The notes under the pieces: model-generated
Seen by the model: the letters and a program-made list of their open reading frames with translations, nothing else
The model's database searches: none
What the model was told of the DNA's origin: nothing
Position numbers and translations under genes: made by a program
Assembly (NCBI RefSeq): GCF_905147045.1
Contig: NC_065896.1
Location: 893,001 to 957,000, forward strand
Direction: 5' to 3'
Length of the DNA stretch: 64,000 nucleotides
From: Nymphalis io
Taxonomy: Eukaryota > Arthropoda > Insecta > Lepidoptera > Nymphalidae
Part shown: positions 10,813 to 21,966 of the stretch, one piece after another
Layout: each line of letters begins with the position of its first letter
Numbering within the stretch: position 1 is the stretch's first letter

Positions 10813-11077
10813 ACACTGTCCCGCGGGAGAAACGCGGAATGAAAAATTTTCCAGCTTTAAAAAAAAAACTCATAACGTAAGGATTGGTAACCATCATCTC
10901 ATGGAGTACATATTCACTCATCCGCCTACCAATTTTATAAAAAAAAAACATTTTATTCAATATGATTAGGAAGAAACAATTAATATGTGTTTTAAATATT
11001 CTTATTTCTTCCATAATCAATACGTAAGAAAATACAGACAACATCATCTGAGATCTTGTTCGTACAATTAATGAATT

Positions 11078-11371
11078 ACTGGTGGTAGGGCTTTGTGCAA
11101 GCTCGTCTGGGTAGGTACCACCCACTCATCAGATATTCTACCGCAAAACAGCAATACTTGATATTGTTGTGTTCCGGTTTGAAGGATGAGTGAGCCAGTG
11201 TAATTACAGGCACAAGGGACATAAAATCTTAGTTCCCAAGGTTGGTGGCGCATTGGCTGTAAGCGATGGTTGACATTTCTTACAATGCCAATGTCTAAGG
11301 GCGTTTGGTGACCACTTACCATCAGGTGGCCAATATGCTCGTCCACCTTCCTATTCTATAAATAAAAAAGA
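11078..11371 (+). mobile_element. SINE-B, full body
   Basis: SINE-B runs from ACTGGTGGTAGGGCTTTGTG through CATCAGATATTCTACCGC and GTGAGCCAGTGTAATTAC to CCACTTACCATCAGGTGG and an A-rich tail after CTATTCTATA. I see no tRNA-like head in this form. The 3' hairpin CCAC-TTACCATCAG-GTGG is shared with LINE-J. Confidence 0.85.
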
Positions 11372-11690
11372 ATTCAGAAAATTAATCATTTTACGAAATC
11401 ACCAACTGTTACTATTCAGACAAGACGCTTATGAATTATTCAATATCCTAAATTATTTATAATTCTGTGTTACATTTTACTTATTAGTTTTTAATTATAC
11501 ATTTCGTTCTTCTTTTTTTAATTTGTGTTTCTATCTCCACGGACTTGTGGAGTCTAATCAAGGCCTAGAAAGTTACAGGAGATTACTATCAAACCACGTT
11601 AACAACATTTCATTATTCTTTTGACAATAATCAATAATAATTCATATATATATGAACATATATATTAATATTTATACATATATTTTTTCT

Positions 11691-11714
11691 TAGCCCAGCA
11701 GTGGGACATTCAAT
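11691..11714 (+). mobile_element. SINE-A tail scrap
   Basis: Only CTTAGCCCAGCAGTGGGACA and a few following bases of the SINE-A 3' end remain. Confidence 0.55.
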
Positions 11715-13814
11715 TTACTAAACACTACTACTATACTAAGCTATGAAAAAAATATTAACCACCATACCATTTAATGATTAATCCTAATACAAATACCATT
11801 TTATTAAATCTTTAAAAAAAAAAAAAACAAAGCTTATAAGTCGAACGTGTAAAACACCACGAACAAACATACAACCGAGTACGTATAGGATTAATAATGT
11901 CGACACATGTTCGGGCGTGGTGACAAGCTGGTGCCAAGCTAATTGGCCGTCGTTGACCTGAAGGGACAATGTTGACACACACGATCGATAGGATATATTA
12001 ACCACTATTCCTTTGTAATAAAGTATAAAATCCTGCGTACATTTAAAACAACAATAAAAAACTATGAAATCACACGGAACTATAATAATACACTAACGAT
12101 TTTAATTCGAAATCAAAAGGAAAAATTCTTACAATAAAAGATTAAAGTAAAATTTCAAGTAGTTAATACCGTGATTTACAGCCTTACTTATAAATATTGG
12201 CTAGCATCACGTAGCGTTGTTTAATTAAACAATTTATTCGCTATTTCTGTCATTTTTTATTTGACATTGGAAAGAAAATACAAAATTGTTTGACTAATCA
12301 CCTGCTAAACAACAACTATAAATATACTATAAGTCTCAATATTTAATATATGTTACACAATTATTTCTATTAGCCTTTTTTGTTTACCGATCCGATCGAA
12401 GTAGCTAGCAAAACAAAATAGGTTTTAAGCTGTCGTAAAGTTGTGAACAAAACCTTAAATTTATAATGAAACGCCTTATATATAAAGTAAATTTATATTT
12501 AAGGAGAATGTTTAGAGCTTCTAGCAAGAGTTTTTCCGACACAATATGTAGGTTTCTTCATATTTTCCTCAGTGATGGTTTTCCGGATTTTAACCCACGA
12601 TCGTCGGTTATAATCCAGGTGTTCTAAGCACTGAGTTATCTGTGCTCTCGTATAATTCTAGCATGTACTATTTACAAACATGCTACATTGTACACGTCAA
12701 TCACGAAAGCGGCTAGTAGGTTCAGTTAATTAAACCACTGACAGCTAATGTCATGGCAATGTGAATAAATGTACAAATAAATCAGTTTGGAGACGTTTTT
12801 GCATTTGTAGTAGTGTAGCACACACAGTGATTAAAACCGAAATAAACCAGTTTACGCTGGTTACCACGTGCCTAGAATTTTCGCATAAGTATCGTTAAAG
12901 TGTAATTTTATTATTTTATTATTACCTTATATCATAAAATATATGGGGGAATTTATTTTACAAAAAAAATTGTCAAAATAAATATGAATGCTATAACGAC
13001 ATTCGCTGAGAAAAAAAATATTCCATTACTGTAGAGGAATGAAGAAATGTTTGTTTATATATTTATTTTATTTAAGAGGAAATTAATTAGTAATTTCATG
13101 GATACGAGGTCTTATATACAATATTAGAACAAATAACCGACATATAACCGTCCCTTACATTGTTCGATAGCATACATATACAAATTTAAAGGCAATTTAT
13201 TTTACCATCGATACGAATAGTTTATTGTTTTTTTTTATCTATCAGTTGTGATGGCGATTTATGGGAAGGCCTTAGTCTAGCGGAATTTGGCAGTAGGATA
13301 TTCAGAGCTACTTATTTACTTTTATATACATTGGAATCTATATAATAAGTCTATTGACTTTACAATCCGGCTTGGATTGCAAGTTAAAAGTGCTTGAAAC
13401 AGGCTACTTAAATGGAGTGGTGGAATTTTGATCTATACATATATATCACGATCAAATAAGTTGTCAATAAAATAACATGCTTCGAATATTATTATAAGGT
13501 CAGTATTTTTTTTTTAATTGGATGATATTTTAAGTTTATGTAAATAGTATCAAAAAGAAGAATTATAAAGTTAAATGAATTAAAAATAATTTGGAATATG
13601 AAAGACTACTAAATGTTAAATTGAATAACAAATTAATTAATCAGAGCAGAGCAGAGTATAAACATCAAACGAATTTATTCAAACGTCTTAATTTTAATGA
13701 AATATTGATAGAGTCAATATTTTGTTAATATAATGAACATTAAGTAGCAAATACAGCTAAAATCTTTAGTATTATATATAATAATAATGATATCATTCTA
13801 TACATAAGAATCAT
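11715..13814. other. No gene seen; AT-rich
   Basis: This is a two-kilobase stretch without a supported exon. A short piece at 13,263-13,310 (GGGAAGGCCTTAGTCTAGC) may be a decayed SINE-A tail. Confidence 0.45.
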
Positions 13815-14055
13815 ATAAATAAATTATTCGCCATAGCGCACAAAATAGTATAGTCCAAGTGTGTAAACATAAGCGCTCTATATATTCTCGAAGTCTCATA
13901 GTCGAATGGAACCAGTATCGGTTGCTTTTAGAGACAAGAAAGTTTAGAACCTGCCAACATCCAAACTCCAAGCTATTGAAATTTTTTAGGTAAAAAAACC
14001 CAATATTTTTTATTGTGGTCAAATCTCCCAGGATTTCGGGATCTTTGACATTGAA
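13815..14055 (-). mobile_element. SINE-D copy, diverged
   Basis: Read on the minus strand, it follows SINE-D: GATCCCGAAATCCTGGG at the B-box region, AATAAAAAATATTGGGTTTT, then TTGGAGTTTGGATGTTGG and ACACACTTGGACTATACTA. The open frame across it is therefore not a gene. Confidence 0.55.
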
Positions 14056-14420
14056 CATGACATTAAATTAAAAAATCGGTTAACATATTATCGATTACCA
14101 AAATGGCCATCGTTCTTACTAGGATTGAACCTGTGATCTTCTATCTAAATTTTTGTGGAAATTCATTTGGGTTGTTACTAATAACATTAAGCTATAACTT
14201 CCCCAATTCGAACTCGACTATTGAAATTTTCAAACTACGTCACAATCTACTTGTATTGCATAAAACAATAGGTATTCTCTGTGACCCACTTCACAAGACT
14301 CGGATAGACGGAATTTGGAACAAATATTCGTCGTAGCAAATACGTTACAATGTATCGTATACCATGATCGTTCAATTGTCCTTACCGATAAATACATTTC
14401 AAACATTCATAAATTGCTTG

Positions 14421-14605
14421 TTGTAAATTGTTCCGTGTATAAAGCTGTAGATATCGAGTTCAAATCTCGACCCAGGGTTTTCTATCAAGATATTTTCAGT
14501 GGCAGTACATTGTGGAAATTGATGTTTACGCTCGAATGTATTGGAAGGTAACGCAAAATCGTTGGCATAAACATTTCGGTTCTCGGATTGCAACTCCATC
14601 GGACT
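14421..14605 (+). mobile_element. SINE-D fragment
   Basis: The fragment carries a B-box-like GAGTTCAAATCTCGAC, then GGGTTTTCTATCAAGATATT, and ends at GGATTGCAACTCCATCGGAC, where SINE-B begins. Confidence 0.55.
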
Positions 14606-14865
14606 TACTGGTAGTAGAGCTTTACGCAAGCTCGTCTGGGTAGGTACCACTCACTCATCAGATATTCTACCGCAATATAGCAGTATTTGGTATTGTTGTA
14701 TTACATGCACAAGGGACATAACATCTTAATTCCCAAGGTTGGTGGCGCATTGACTATGTAAGCGATAGTTAATATTTCTTACAAAGCCAATGTTTATGAG
14801 CATTAGTGACCACTTACCCAATTAGGTGGCCCATATATTCTTATTCTTATTCTATTATAAAAAAA
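14606..14865 (+). mobile_element. SINE-B copy with internal deletion
   Basis: It starts ACTGGTAGTAGAGCTTTACG and ends in CCACTTACCCAATTAGGTGG plus an A-rich tail. The segment between the TTGTTGTATTAC and ACAAGGGACATAAC blocks is shortened. Confidence 0.7.
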
Positions 14866-15163
14866 GCCGAGATGGCCTAGTGGTTAGAACGCGTGAATCT
14901 TAACCGTTGATCGTGGGGTCAAACCTGGGCAAGCACCACTGAATTTTCATGTGCTTAATTTTTGATTATAATTCATCTCGTGCTTGACGGTGAAGGAAAA
15001 CATCGTGAGGAAACCTGTATGTGTCTAATTTCATTGAAATTATGTCACATGTGTATTCTATCAACCCGCATTGGAGCAGCGTGGTGGAACAAGCTCCAAA
15101 CCTTCTCCTTAAAAGGGAGAGGAGGCCTTAGCCCAGCAGTGGGACATTAACAGGCTGTTACTG
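14866..15163 (+). mobile_element. SINE-A, near full length
   Basis: It begins GCCGAGATGGCCTAGTGG directly in the A-tail of the preceding SINE-B and ends AACAGGCTGTTACTG. Three SINE families are therefore stacked head to tail from 14,421. Confidence 0.88.
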
Positions 15164-16045
15164 AAATAAAAATAAAATCTGATTATTTACAGCACATTAT
15201 ATTTTTAGTTGATAAAAGCATTGGATTTTCAAAATTTACGATAGAACAATTTTAGTAATTTGAATAATTATGGTCGTATCTGCATTGTATATTATAAATA
15301 GCCCAATCGTTTACAGGCCGCCTAGCGATGGGAAAGTCGCAGGTCGCTCCTGACCCCTTAGGCTAATTGGAGCAGTAAATAGAAATATAATTTTTTATTT
15401 ATCTTTTTCTACGACATAAATTAACTTAAACTCTGTGTTACTTTTGTCATTTCTTCTTATTTTTACTCATGTGGTGTGATCCAAATAAAGTTTAAAAAAA
15501 AAAAAAAAATATCAGCTGTTTAAAAAGACGGCCATTGATATTATTTATAAGTAAGTCAATTATTATTAATTTCTAGACATTCGCAACGTGCAATTCTTTC
15601 TTAAATTTACGTATTGATTTAATTTGTCAATTTATTTATTTATCGTACGTTGCTTTAAGAATGTTAAAAGAGACAAATATGTATTTATCTCTTTCTGTCG
15701 TCAGCGAATTGACATTGGAAAGAAGGACTCGTTGCTTAACTAATCAACTCCTGATAACCTTTATTAATAAAGCAGCTGGTCATTTTTTTTACTTACTAGC
15801 GGATCCGCACGGATGAAATAAGGGTCTATATAAAACGTTCATATTCAAAGACAAGCACACAAAAAAAAATCTCGTCTTTTCTTTGGGCCAGGTATTTAAG
15901 AAGATAACTTTATGCCGTTTACAATTGATACACATAGCTTGGAATAATACAAAAAGTAATTGAACAACTTGGTGTAATGGTGCAAATACAAATCTTAAAG
16001 ATATAACACCCCATATTATTGCCTCCACTGATGATGCGATGGTTT
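15164..16045. other. No gene seen
   Basis: The sequence is AT-rich. A patch of higher GC at 15,303-15,376 (GCCGCCTAGCGATGGGAAAG, with a B-box-like GTCGCAGGTCGCTCC) may be another tRNA-derived repeat, but only one copy is seen. Confidence 0.4.
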
Positions 16046-16114
16046 TTTTTCGCTCAGAGACATGAAATTGCGATTCAACGAGAAAATGCTGCTTGCATTC
16101 TTGCCAACATTCCA
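16046..16114 (+). repeat. Dispersed FAQR-motif repeat, copy 2
   Basis: The plus strand encodes FFAQRHEIAIQRENAACILA, closely related to the copies at 1,820 and 63,795. Confidence 0.45.
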
Positions 16115-16320
16115 TGCATTCACAATTTTTCTTTCTACAATTAATTTTTAATTATAATTTAAAACTTATATTGTATTATAAAAAGTGTAAGCCATTGAAA
16201 AATATAAGCTATACCCAGTAATCATCTAATGATAGAAATGAGCCATAAAACCCAATTTAGAAAATAATTACGAACATACAAGCATTACATCTAATTCCAA
16301 TAAACATATTATCCATAACT

Positions 16321-16384
16321 AAATGTCCCACTACTGGACTAAAAGCTCTTCTTTCGAGGATATGGATTGGAGCTTATTTCACTA
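16321..16384 (-). mobile_element. SINE-A tail fragment
   Basis: The minus strand carries GCTTTTAGTCCAGTAGTGGG, a diverged SINE-A 3' end. Confidence 0.55.
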
Positions 16385-16751
16385 TTTTAATTTAATTATA
16401 ATATCCAACATTTTAGCTACGCTTTAAAATCAACAGATTTTTTTCTGAAGACGTAATAAATAAACTTATTTTTCAACATCATTATCAGAACCAAACAGTT
16501 ACAGTTTCCAAATTTCATTTATGCGTTTGGAAATAAAAAGAACCACTCAAATGTCTAAATCAGTTTAATCAAGCATAAAGAAGAAAATTCTCAAACTTTT
16601 CAAATTACAGTCCTTATATTGCATCTAATTCATTTAAGCTTTACCTTCCTCCAAATACACAGCACCATATAGTACAAATTCGCTTTAAAATACGAATATA
16701 TAAATAAAACAAGCAAAATGTGGGTATTATGTGGGTTTTATTTGCTTGTCT

Positions 16752-16845
16752 TGTTGGTCTAGTGGCTAGATATAAAGCCGCAGTTCCCAAATGCCAGGGT
16801 GCGTTTTTCAGTCCAAGATTCTCAATAGCAACCCGGAGTAACCAA
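16752..16845 (+). mobile_element. SINE-D head fragment
   Basis: The fragment shows the tRNA-like head GGTCTAGTGGCTAGATATAA and the AGATTCTCAATAGCAACCCG block of SINE-D, with a diverged B-box region between them. Confidence 0.5.
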
Positions 16846-17434
16846 TCACCAACCGATATATAAACCAAAATAATATAAAAGATCCATTTCAATTAAATTT
16901 GAACTACGTGAATCAAAATGTACACAAACAAATTAACAAACAAAACTTAACATTTTAAATTAAATTATAATTAAATTAATAAACAAAACTTAATATTTGT
17001 ATTATATAAGTGGAAGTTCGACCTTAAAATGAAGAGAAAGGTCGTAAAACAAGTTGTCTTGTAACCATGATGTCTGGATTACGACCAACTCCTTTACTAG
17101 CTCATCAAGTTTATTAGCCATACAGGCGTCGCGTCAGAACCGTCTTATAGATTTCAAATTATCAATTAAACGTATCAATCAAAAGAGTGATTTCAATGGC
17201 AATCGGATTAAATTTTTGCTTTCCATATTATCAAGGATTATGAATAAGATCGTGAAGTGCTCAGGTCGGATGATATACTTCAACATAACTTACATTTTCT
17301 AGGAAAATTTCCTTAATAGCATGCTTTGGGAATTCTATCTGTTACTTGCAGTTCGGTAAACATTTCTTACTTCACAAAATAAAAAGGTTAACTACAGAAT
17401 ACACCTGTATATGGCTAAGAACTAACTGAGCGGT

Positions 17435-17760
17435 TATTATCCGCACCCGCGGCGCGTGCATGACAGCTGTTTATTTCAAAACCGCAGATTTTGTGGTCAC
17501 GTTAAAGCCGCGGTTGCGGGACGACCCGCAAACTTCACGACCGCACCGAAGCAAAGCGCAAAAGCGTGTGATGATCGCGAAGCATGTGGTTGTCCGCATC
17601 CTGTGTGATTTAATTGGTATCCTGGGCCCCCGGTTCCGTGAGCGCCGCAGGCGAGAAATGCGTCGTGAAATGTGCTTAAATTTTTACATACCTGCATTCT
17701 ACAGACGCAGCGGGCTCCCGACCGCAGCGAGTGCGGCTAACAACCGCCCTGTAAGTTCTT
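17435..17760 (+). promoter_or_regulatory. Isolated GC/CpG-rich island with a splice donor
   Basis: About 320 bases are strikingly CpG-rich (CCCGCGGCGCGTGCATGAC, GCCGCGGTTGCGGGACGACC, GAGCGCCGCAGGCGAGAAAT) in an AT-rich setting. The stretch ends at CCGCCCT|GTAAGTTC, a good splice donor. A promoter with a 5' untranslated or first coding exon is the simplest reading. An open frame (17,460-17,762) crosses it but resembles nothing I know. A GC-rich transposon fragment is the alternative. Confidence 0.35.
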
Positions 17761-18056
17761 AGCCTTCTATGGTGTGTAGTTCTGCTGAGTAATCGAAGTT
17801 TGAAAACTTAATCTATTTTGTAAACGGCAACTAGAATCTAAAACAAACTAAAACTTTTCTAGTATAAACTAAAAACCGCGAACTCGAAAATACATGAATA
17901 AAGAGAAAAATATATATACATTTTTTTTATGCTATGCTAATGTTTTTTAAATATTTTTTTATGAATTATTTATCTTATGTCTTTTTTTATATTTTTATTC
18001 AACATAGACTTGCGTTCATGCTGTTTGAGATTAGTTATTAAAACAAAATTAAATTT

Positions 18057-18165
18057 AAGTGGTGGTCACAAAGTCCTAGTGAAACCTCGTCTGGGTAGAT
18101 ACCACCCACTCCTCACTACTATTCAAAAATTTTGAACGTTTTCTCTTTCCTATTCTAAAATCGGA
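18057..18165 (+). mobile_element. SINE-B remnant with large internal deletion
   Basis: CCTCGTCTGGGTAGATACCA and CCACTCCTCACTACTATTC are followed directly by the terminal CTTTCCTATTCTA block. Confidence 0.45.
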
Positions 18166-18404
18166 TTGATAGTTCCATTAAAGAATTACTAACTTTATTT
18201 ATTCGGGTAGCAGGAGCAACAACTTGTAATAGCGCGTAAATCACAATTTCTAAAAAAACCATTCACTAACACATAACACCATCATACCACCACCACCATT
18301 GAGTAGGGACAAATAAACTATTAGTGCTACAACACAAAAATCGTACTAAAATATTAGTATGATTTGAGTACCCGAGCAACCTACATTGGCTCGATTTCAA
18401 GAAA

Positions 18405-18466
18405 ATTACATATATATATATTTATATAATATATTACATATATATATATATATTTATATATATATA
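18405..18466. repeat. (AT)n microsatellite
   Basis: These are alternating TA runs, self-complementary. Confidence 0.85.
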
Positions 18467-18613
18467 AAAAAGATTGCGTTTTTTAAAAAAACTACATATA
18501 TAGATAAACTTAGAATATAAAACCCTTATCGAAATTTGAACCAAATTGTTAGAGACCTTTTCGAGATGTACAAAATATTTCAGAATTATTCATTTAATAT
18601 TATAAGATTATTT

Positions 18614-18894
18614 GACGAGCTGTTTGGCGTGGTTGGTAGATACTTGCCTTTTCACGCCGAAGGTTGTGAGTGGGTGTGGGAATCGAACCAGGACAGACAT
18701 TTGTGTGCATGAACATGTCTGTTTGTCCTGAGTCTGGGTGTAATTATCTATATACGTATGTATTTACAAAAGAAAAATTGTGTATATGTAGTATATCAGT
18801 TACCTGGTTTCCATAGCACAAGCTTTATACAAGCTTGAATTGGGATCAGATGGCCGTGTGTTAAAAATGTCCCAGGATATTATTATTATTATTA
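18614..18894 (+). mobile_element. SINE-C copy with inverted B box
   Basis: The head and body match the 8,661 copy, but 18,671-18,689 reads TGGGTGTGGGAATCGAACC, which is the reverse complement of the expected GGTTCGATTCCCACACCCA. The internal polymerase III B box is therefore inverted in place. The element ends in a TTA run. Confidence 0.8.
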
Positions 18895-19517
18895 TATAAT
18901 CGTATTTTTTGCAATTAAAAATCTGCATCACTATTTAATAAGTTCATTTATGCAAATATTTAACCCGTCTTATTTATATCTAAAAAAACTCCTCGTTTCT
19001 CTTAAAAAATAATTCAGAAAACCGTTGTACAATTTTCTTACTATAATTTAAAAGTATTCATTGAAAAACCAAGAATTTTAAATAACTCCTTGAACTAAAT
19101 AGTCGAAACATCGATAAGTCTGTCCTAAGCTTTTGAAAGGCACAGAAGTTTGAAAGTTGGTGTTACAACTTTGACCAAATAAATATCAGACCGAGGATTA
19201 AGAATTTATGTACAAGCTCGTCACGAGTTTTACTTTCCTAATTATAATTTAATGAAGATGAAATATAGATTATTTATTTTTTATTTACATAATTACACAA
19301 ACAGAATAAAATCACATTCATTAAAATTATGAACTTATACAATTTTAAACTAGACTATATTCATAAACACGAGTACACGGCATACGTGCTCATTAAAATA
19401 ATATTAATACAGACACTTGCTCTTTATATAATAATCAATAAAATAATTAATTACTAAATTACGGTAATTAATAAATATTTAAAAATATATATTTTTTTTT
19501 ACTTTAATCGCTAAGCT
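18895..19517. other. No gene seen; AT-rich
   Basis: I see no supported feature. Confidence 0.5.
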
Positions 19518-19600
19518 AACAGCCTGTGAATGTCCCACAGCTGGGCTAAGGACTCCTCTCCGAGTCTTAAAGCTCCAAACCATCTAAATAAGGAGAAGAG
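19518..19600 (-). mobile_element. SINE-A tail fragment
   Basis: CAGCCTGTGAATGTCCCACA and AGCTGGGCTAAGGACTCC are the complement of the SINE-A 3' end. Confidence 0.7.
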
Positions 19601-19918
19601 GCTTTAGCCTTATATAAAACCTTAATTCTATACTACTTTACTTTCCTATCTATAGCTTAAATAATTCTTGCATTTTATTAAGTAAGTAAAGTAAATAACA
19701 GCCTGTAAATATCCCACTGCTGGGCTAAGGGCTCCTCTCTCTTTTTGAGGAGAAGGTTTGGAGCTTATTCCACCACGCTGCTCCAATGCGGGTTGGTGGA
19801 ATACACATGTGGCAGAATTTCGATGAAACTAGACACAAGCAGGTTTCCTCACGATGTTTTCCTTCACCGAAAAGCACGAGATGAATTATAAACAGAAATT
19901 AAGCACATGAAAATCCAG

Positions 19919-20539
19919 ATTAAACAAAGCAAAATCGTCATGCTGGGGATGGACGTTCGCTGCGACCTTAGTCCAAGGGATTACATCGAGGCTATTATAA
20001 AAACAGCTTCACGGAAAGTCGGAGTTCTGAACAAGGTGCGGCGTTTTTTCACGCCACAACAACTGTGCCTGTTATACAAAACGAAGGTACGGTCTTGCGT
20101 TGAATATTGCTCGCACCTTTGGGATGGCTCCGCTAAGTACCTACTGGAGGCCTTAGACCGGTTGCAGCGACGTGCAGTACGCATTATTGGCGACATAAAG
20201 GTCACATACACCCTTGAACCTTTACAATTGCGTCGCCAGATAGCAGCACCGAGCGCTTTCTCTCGACTGTATCACGGCGAGTGCTCTGAGGAATTATTCT
20301 CTCTAATTCCTGCTTCCCCCTTCCTTCTTAAGTCCACGCGAGCTGGTTCTCGATGCCACCGCCTAACTGTGACATCAATTCCATCGCGCACAAAGAAATT
20401 TGGCAACTCCTTTCTTTGTCGCACTACCAAAAAATGGAATTCCTTACCAGCTCACGTGTTCCCCTCCTCTTACAAACCGGGTTCCTTCAAACGAGGCGTG
20501 AAGAGGCATCTTGCGGGCCGGCAAGGCGGGGACGGCTAG
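19919..20539 (+). pseudogene. LINE-J reverse transcriptase C-terminus (truncated)
   Basis: The frame is open from the truncation point to the stop and has no start of its own. It includes KIVMLGMDVRCDLSPRDYIE, KVRRFFTPQQLCLLYKT, VRSCVEYCSHLWDGS and RLQRRAVRIIGD, and ends RHLAGRQGGDG. The reverse transcriptase catalytic core lies upstream and is absent, so no active enzyme can be made. Its near identity to the copy at 31.9 kb suggests fairly recent activity of the family. Confidence 0.85.
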
Positions 20540-20582
20540 TACAGAACATTCTTCCCGACTGTACTGGCCGTCGTCGCGTTTG

Positions 20583-20619
20583 GACTCTACTACCACTTAC
20601 CATCAGGTGGAGTAGAGTC
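20583..20619 (+). other. LINE-J 3'-terminal hairpin
   Basis: GACTCTACT-A-CCAC pairs with GTGGAGTAGAGTC (13 bp, one bulged A) around the loop TTACCATCAG. The same hairpin is present in the minus-strand copy near 31,864-31,898, and the same loop is in SINE-B and LINE-K. It is probably the site by which the reverse transcriptase recognises its RNA. Confidence 0.7.
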
Positions 20620-20728
20620 ATTTGCCATCCCGGCAAATATAAAAAAAAAAAAGATGTGCTTGCCCGGGTTTGAACCCACGTTCATCGGTTAAGATACACG
20701 CGTTCTTACCACTGGGCCATCTCGACTC

Positions 20729-21708
20729 GCATTTTATCTATTAAATTTTATTATTTATGTTCTTATGTTTGTGTGTTTAAACAAATAAATTATTATTATT
20801 ATAAAGTATTACTTCTAACTTTAGTAAAATTTAACGTTCTCCCTTATCCCTCATAAAATAGAACAACAGAATATCTTGAAGTGAACTTAAGTTTTTAATT
20901 CTTCAGTTTTAATTATAAGTAAAAAGTTAGACTTACAGACTTCATAATATGTGGGTTTGAAGGATTCAGTGAGCTTATTAAATATTAAGAAAATAAATTA
21001 TGCGAGCGAATATTTAGAATATTTTAAGCGGATATATATATGTCGCAGCCGGGTCATGAGTACGGGTCGCCAACTAAGCACAAACATCATAGTGTACAGA
21101 GCGTAAATTGGGATAGTAAACGTAATTAAAGGGCGTGTAATTTGTATTTGCCTCTTATCGTACAGATCGCTCTAAAAGTAACCCAAAGAACATTACTGTG
21201 TATTGTAATACGAAGTGATTAAAAGCGGAAAATATTCATTTCTACTGTGATTCACCTTAATGTCGAAATAATATTAATAATAAATTTTTATTCATAATAG
21301 AGATTGAACATACTTATTAGATATTACAATTTGGTTTGTGCAAATTGGGTATATGGGTATAGCACTGAAATCCTTGCTAGGTTGTAGAAAAACTGTGAAC
21401 TGCTTAATAACCAGCGAAGAGGTTATTTCGCGCCCAGATCCCTGCAGATGTCCACAATAAGTGACAATGAGGATAACGACACATATATTTTGTTTGAGAA
21501 CACTAGCAATGTCCGTTTTTTAGGAATTACTCTCGAATTAAGCATACAACTCCTGTTAGTGCGATTCACATCGCTAGTCAGCACTGAATCCATTGCGCTA
21601 CTGACGCTTACATAGGATAATTATATACTTAGACTCGACATCTAAATCACATCGATAAAATCTTTACAGAGCGTGTTGAAAATAAAACAGAAAAAGGTAC
21701 CAATAATG
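20729..21708. other. No gene seen
   Basis: The sequence is AT-rich with no supported exon or repeat. Confidence 0.45.
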
Positions 21709-21771
21709 TTCTGCTTTGTAAAATCAACAACGTGATATCAATGATATGAATGATAATAACGAAACAAAGAA
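21709..21771 (+). repeat. Unclassified dispersed repeat, copy 1
   Basis: TTCTGCTTTGTAAAATCAA, then CGTGATATCAATGATATGAA and TGATAATAACGAA, recur in similar form at 26,468-26,528. Confidence 0.4.
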
Positions 21772-21966
21772 TTTTTAAGACCAATGAACAGACGCAGATC
21801 CAACTGCTTTACGGACTCTAGGAGTATAAAAACTTCAACTTCCAAACTCGGCCCCGTGATGAGTTTTTGGAAATCAAACCGATAGCTTTTTACAGACCCG
21901 ATCTGGGAATTGAGCATAATACCTTGAAGTCTGCAGTCTTTAAAGCCAGCCACTAAGCCAACCAAG
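21772..21966 (-). mobile_element. SINE-D copy
   Basis: Read on the minus strand: GGCTTAGTGGCTGGCTTTAA, CAATTCCCAGATCGGGTC, AAAAGCTATCGGTTTGATTT, GAGTTTGGAAGTTGAAGTTT. The 75-codon open frame here is a by-product of the SINE. Confidence 0.65.

Larger units (their letters stand above)
19919..20654 (+). mobile_element. LINE-J, 5'-truncated copy
   Basis: This is a 5'-truncated non-LTR retrotransposon. It retains the C-terminal part of the ORF, a short 3' UTR with the terminal hairpin at 20,583-20,619, and an A12 tail at 20,641-20,654. The protein resembles jockey/CR1-type reverse transcriptases; I cannot name the clade with certainty. Confidence 0.85.
19686..20728 (-). mobile_element. SINE-A interrupted by a LINE-J insertion
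   Basis: The minus-strand SINE occupies 19,686-19,918 (3' end and body) and 20,655-20,728 (tRNA-like head, with CCACTGGGCCATCTCGACTC at its end). The LINE-J copy between them has split it near the block GCACATGAAAATCC. Confidence 0.82.

Noticed and set aside
13798..14058. 86-codon minus-strand frame with a protein-like look
   Set aside because: The order of SINE-D blocks is recognisable across it.
14315..14650. Overlapping open frames on both strands
   Set aside because: They lie in SINE-D and SINE-B sequence.
17002..17121. Minus-strand 39-codon frame starting MANKLDELVKELVV
   Set aside because: Short and without splice or context support; a resemblance to LINE ORF1 starts is only an impression.
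8461..18470. AT microsatellites as a replication origin or attachment region
   Set aside because: No supporting motif; these are ordinary AT tracts.
21738..21965. 75-codon minus-strand frame
   Set aside because: The sequence is a SINE-D copy.
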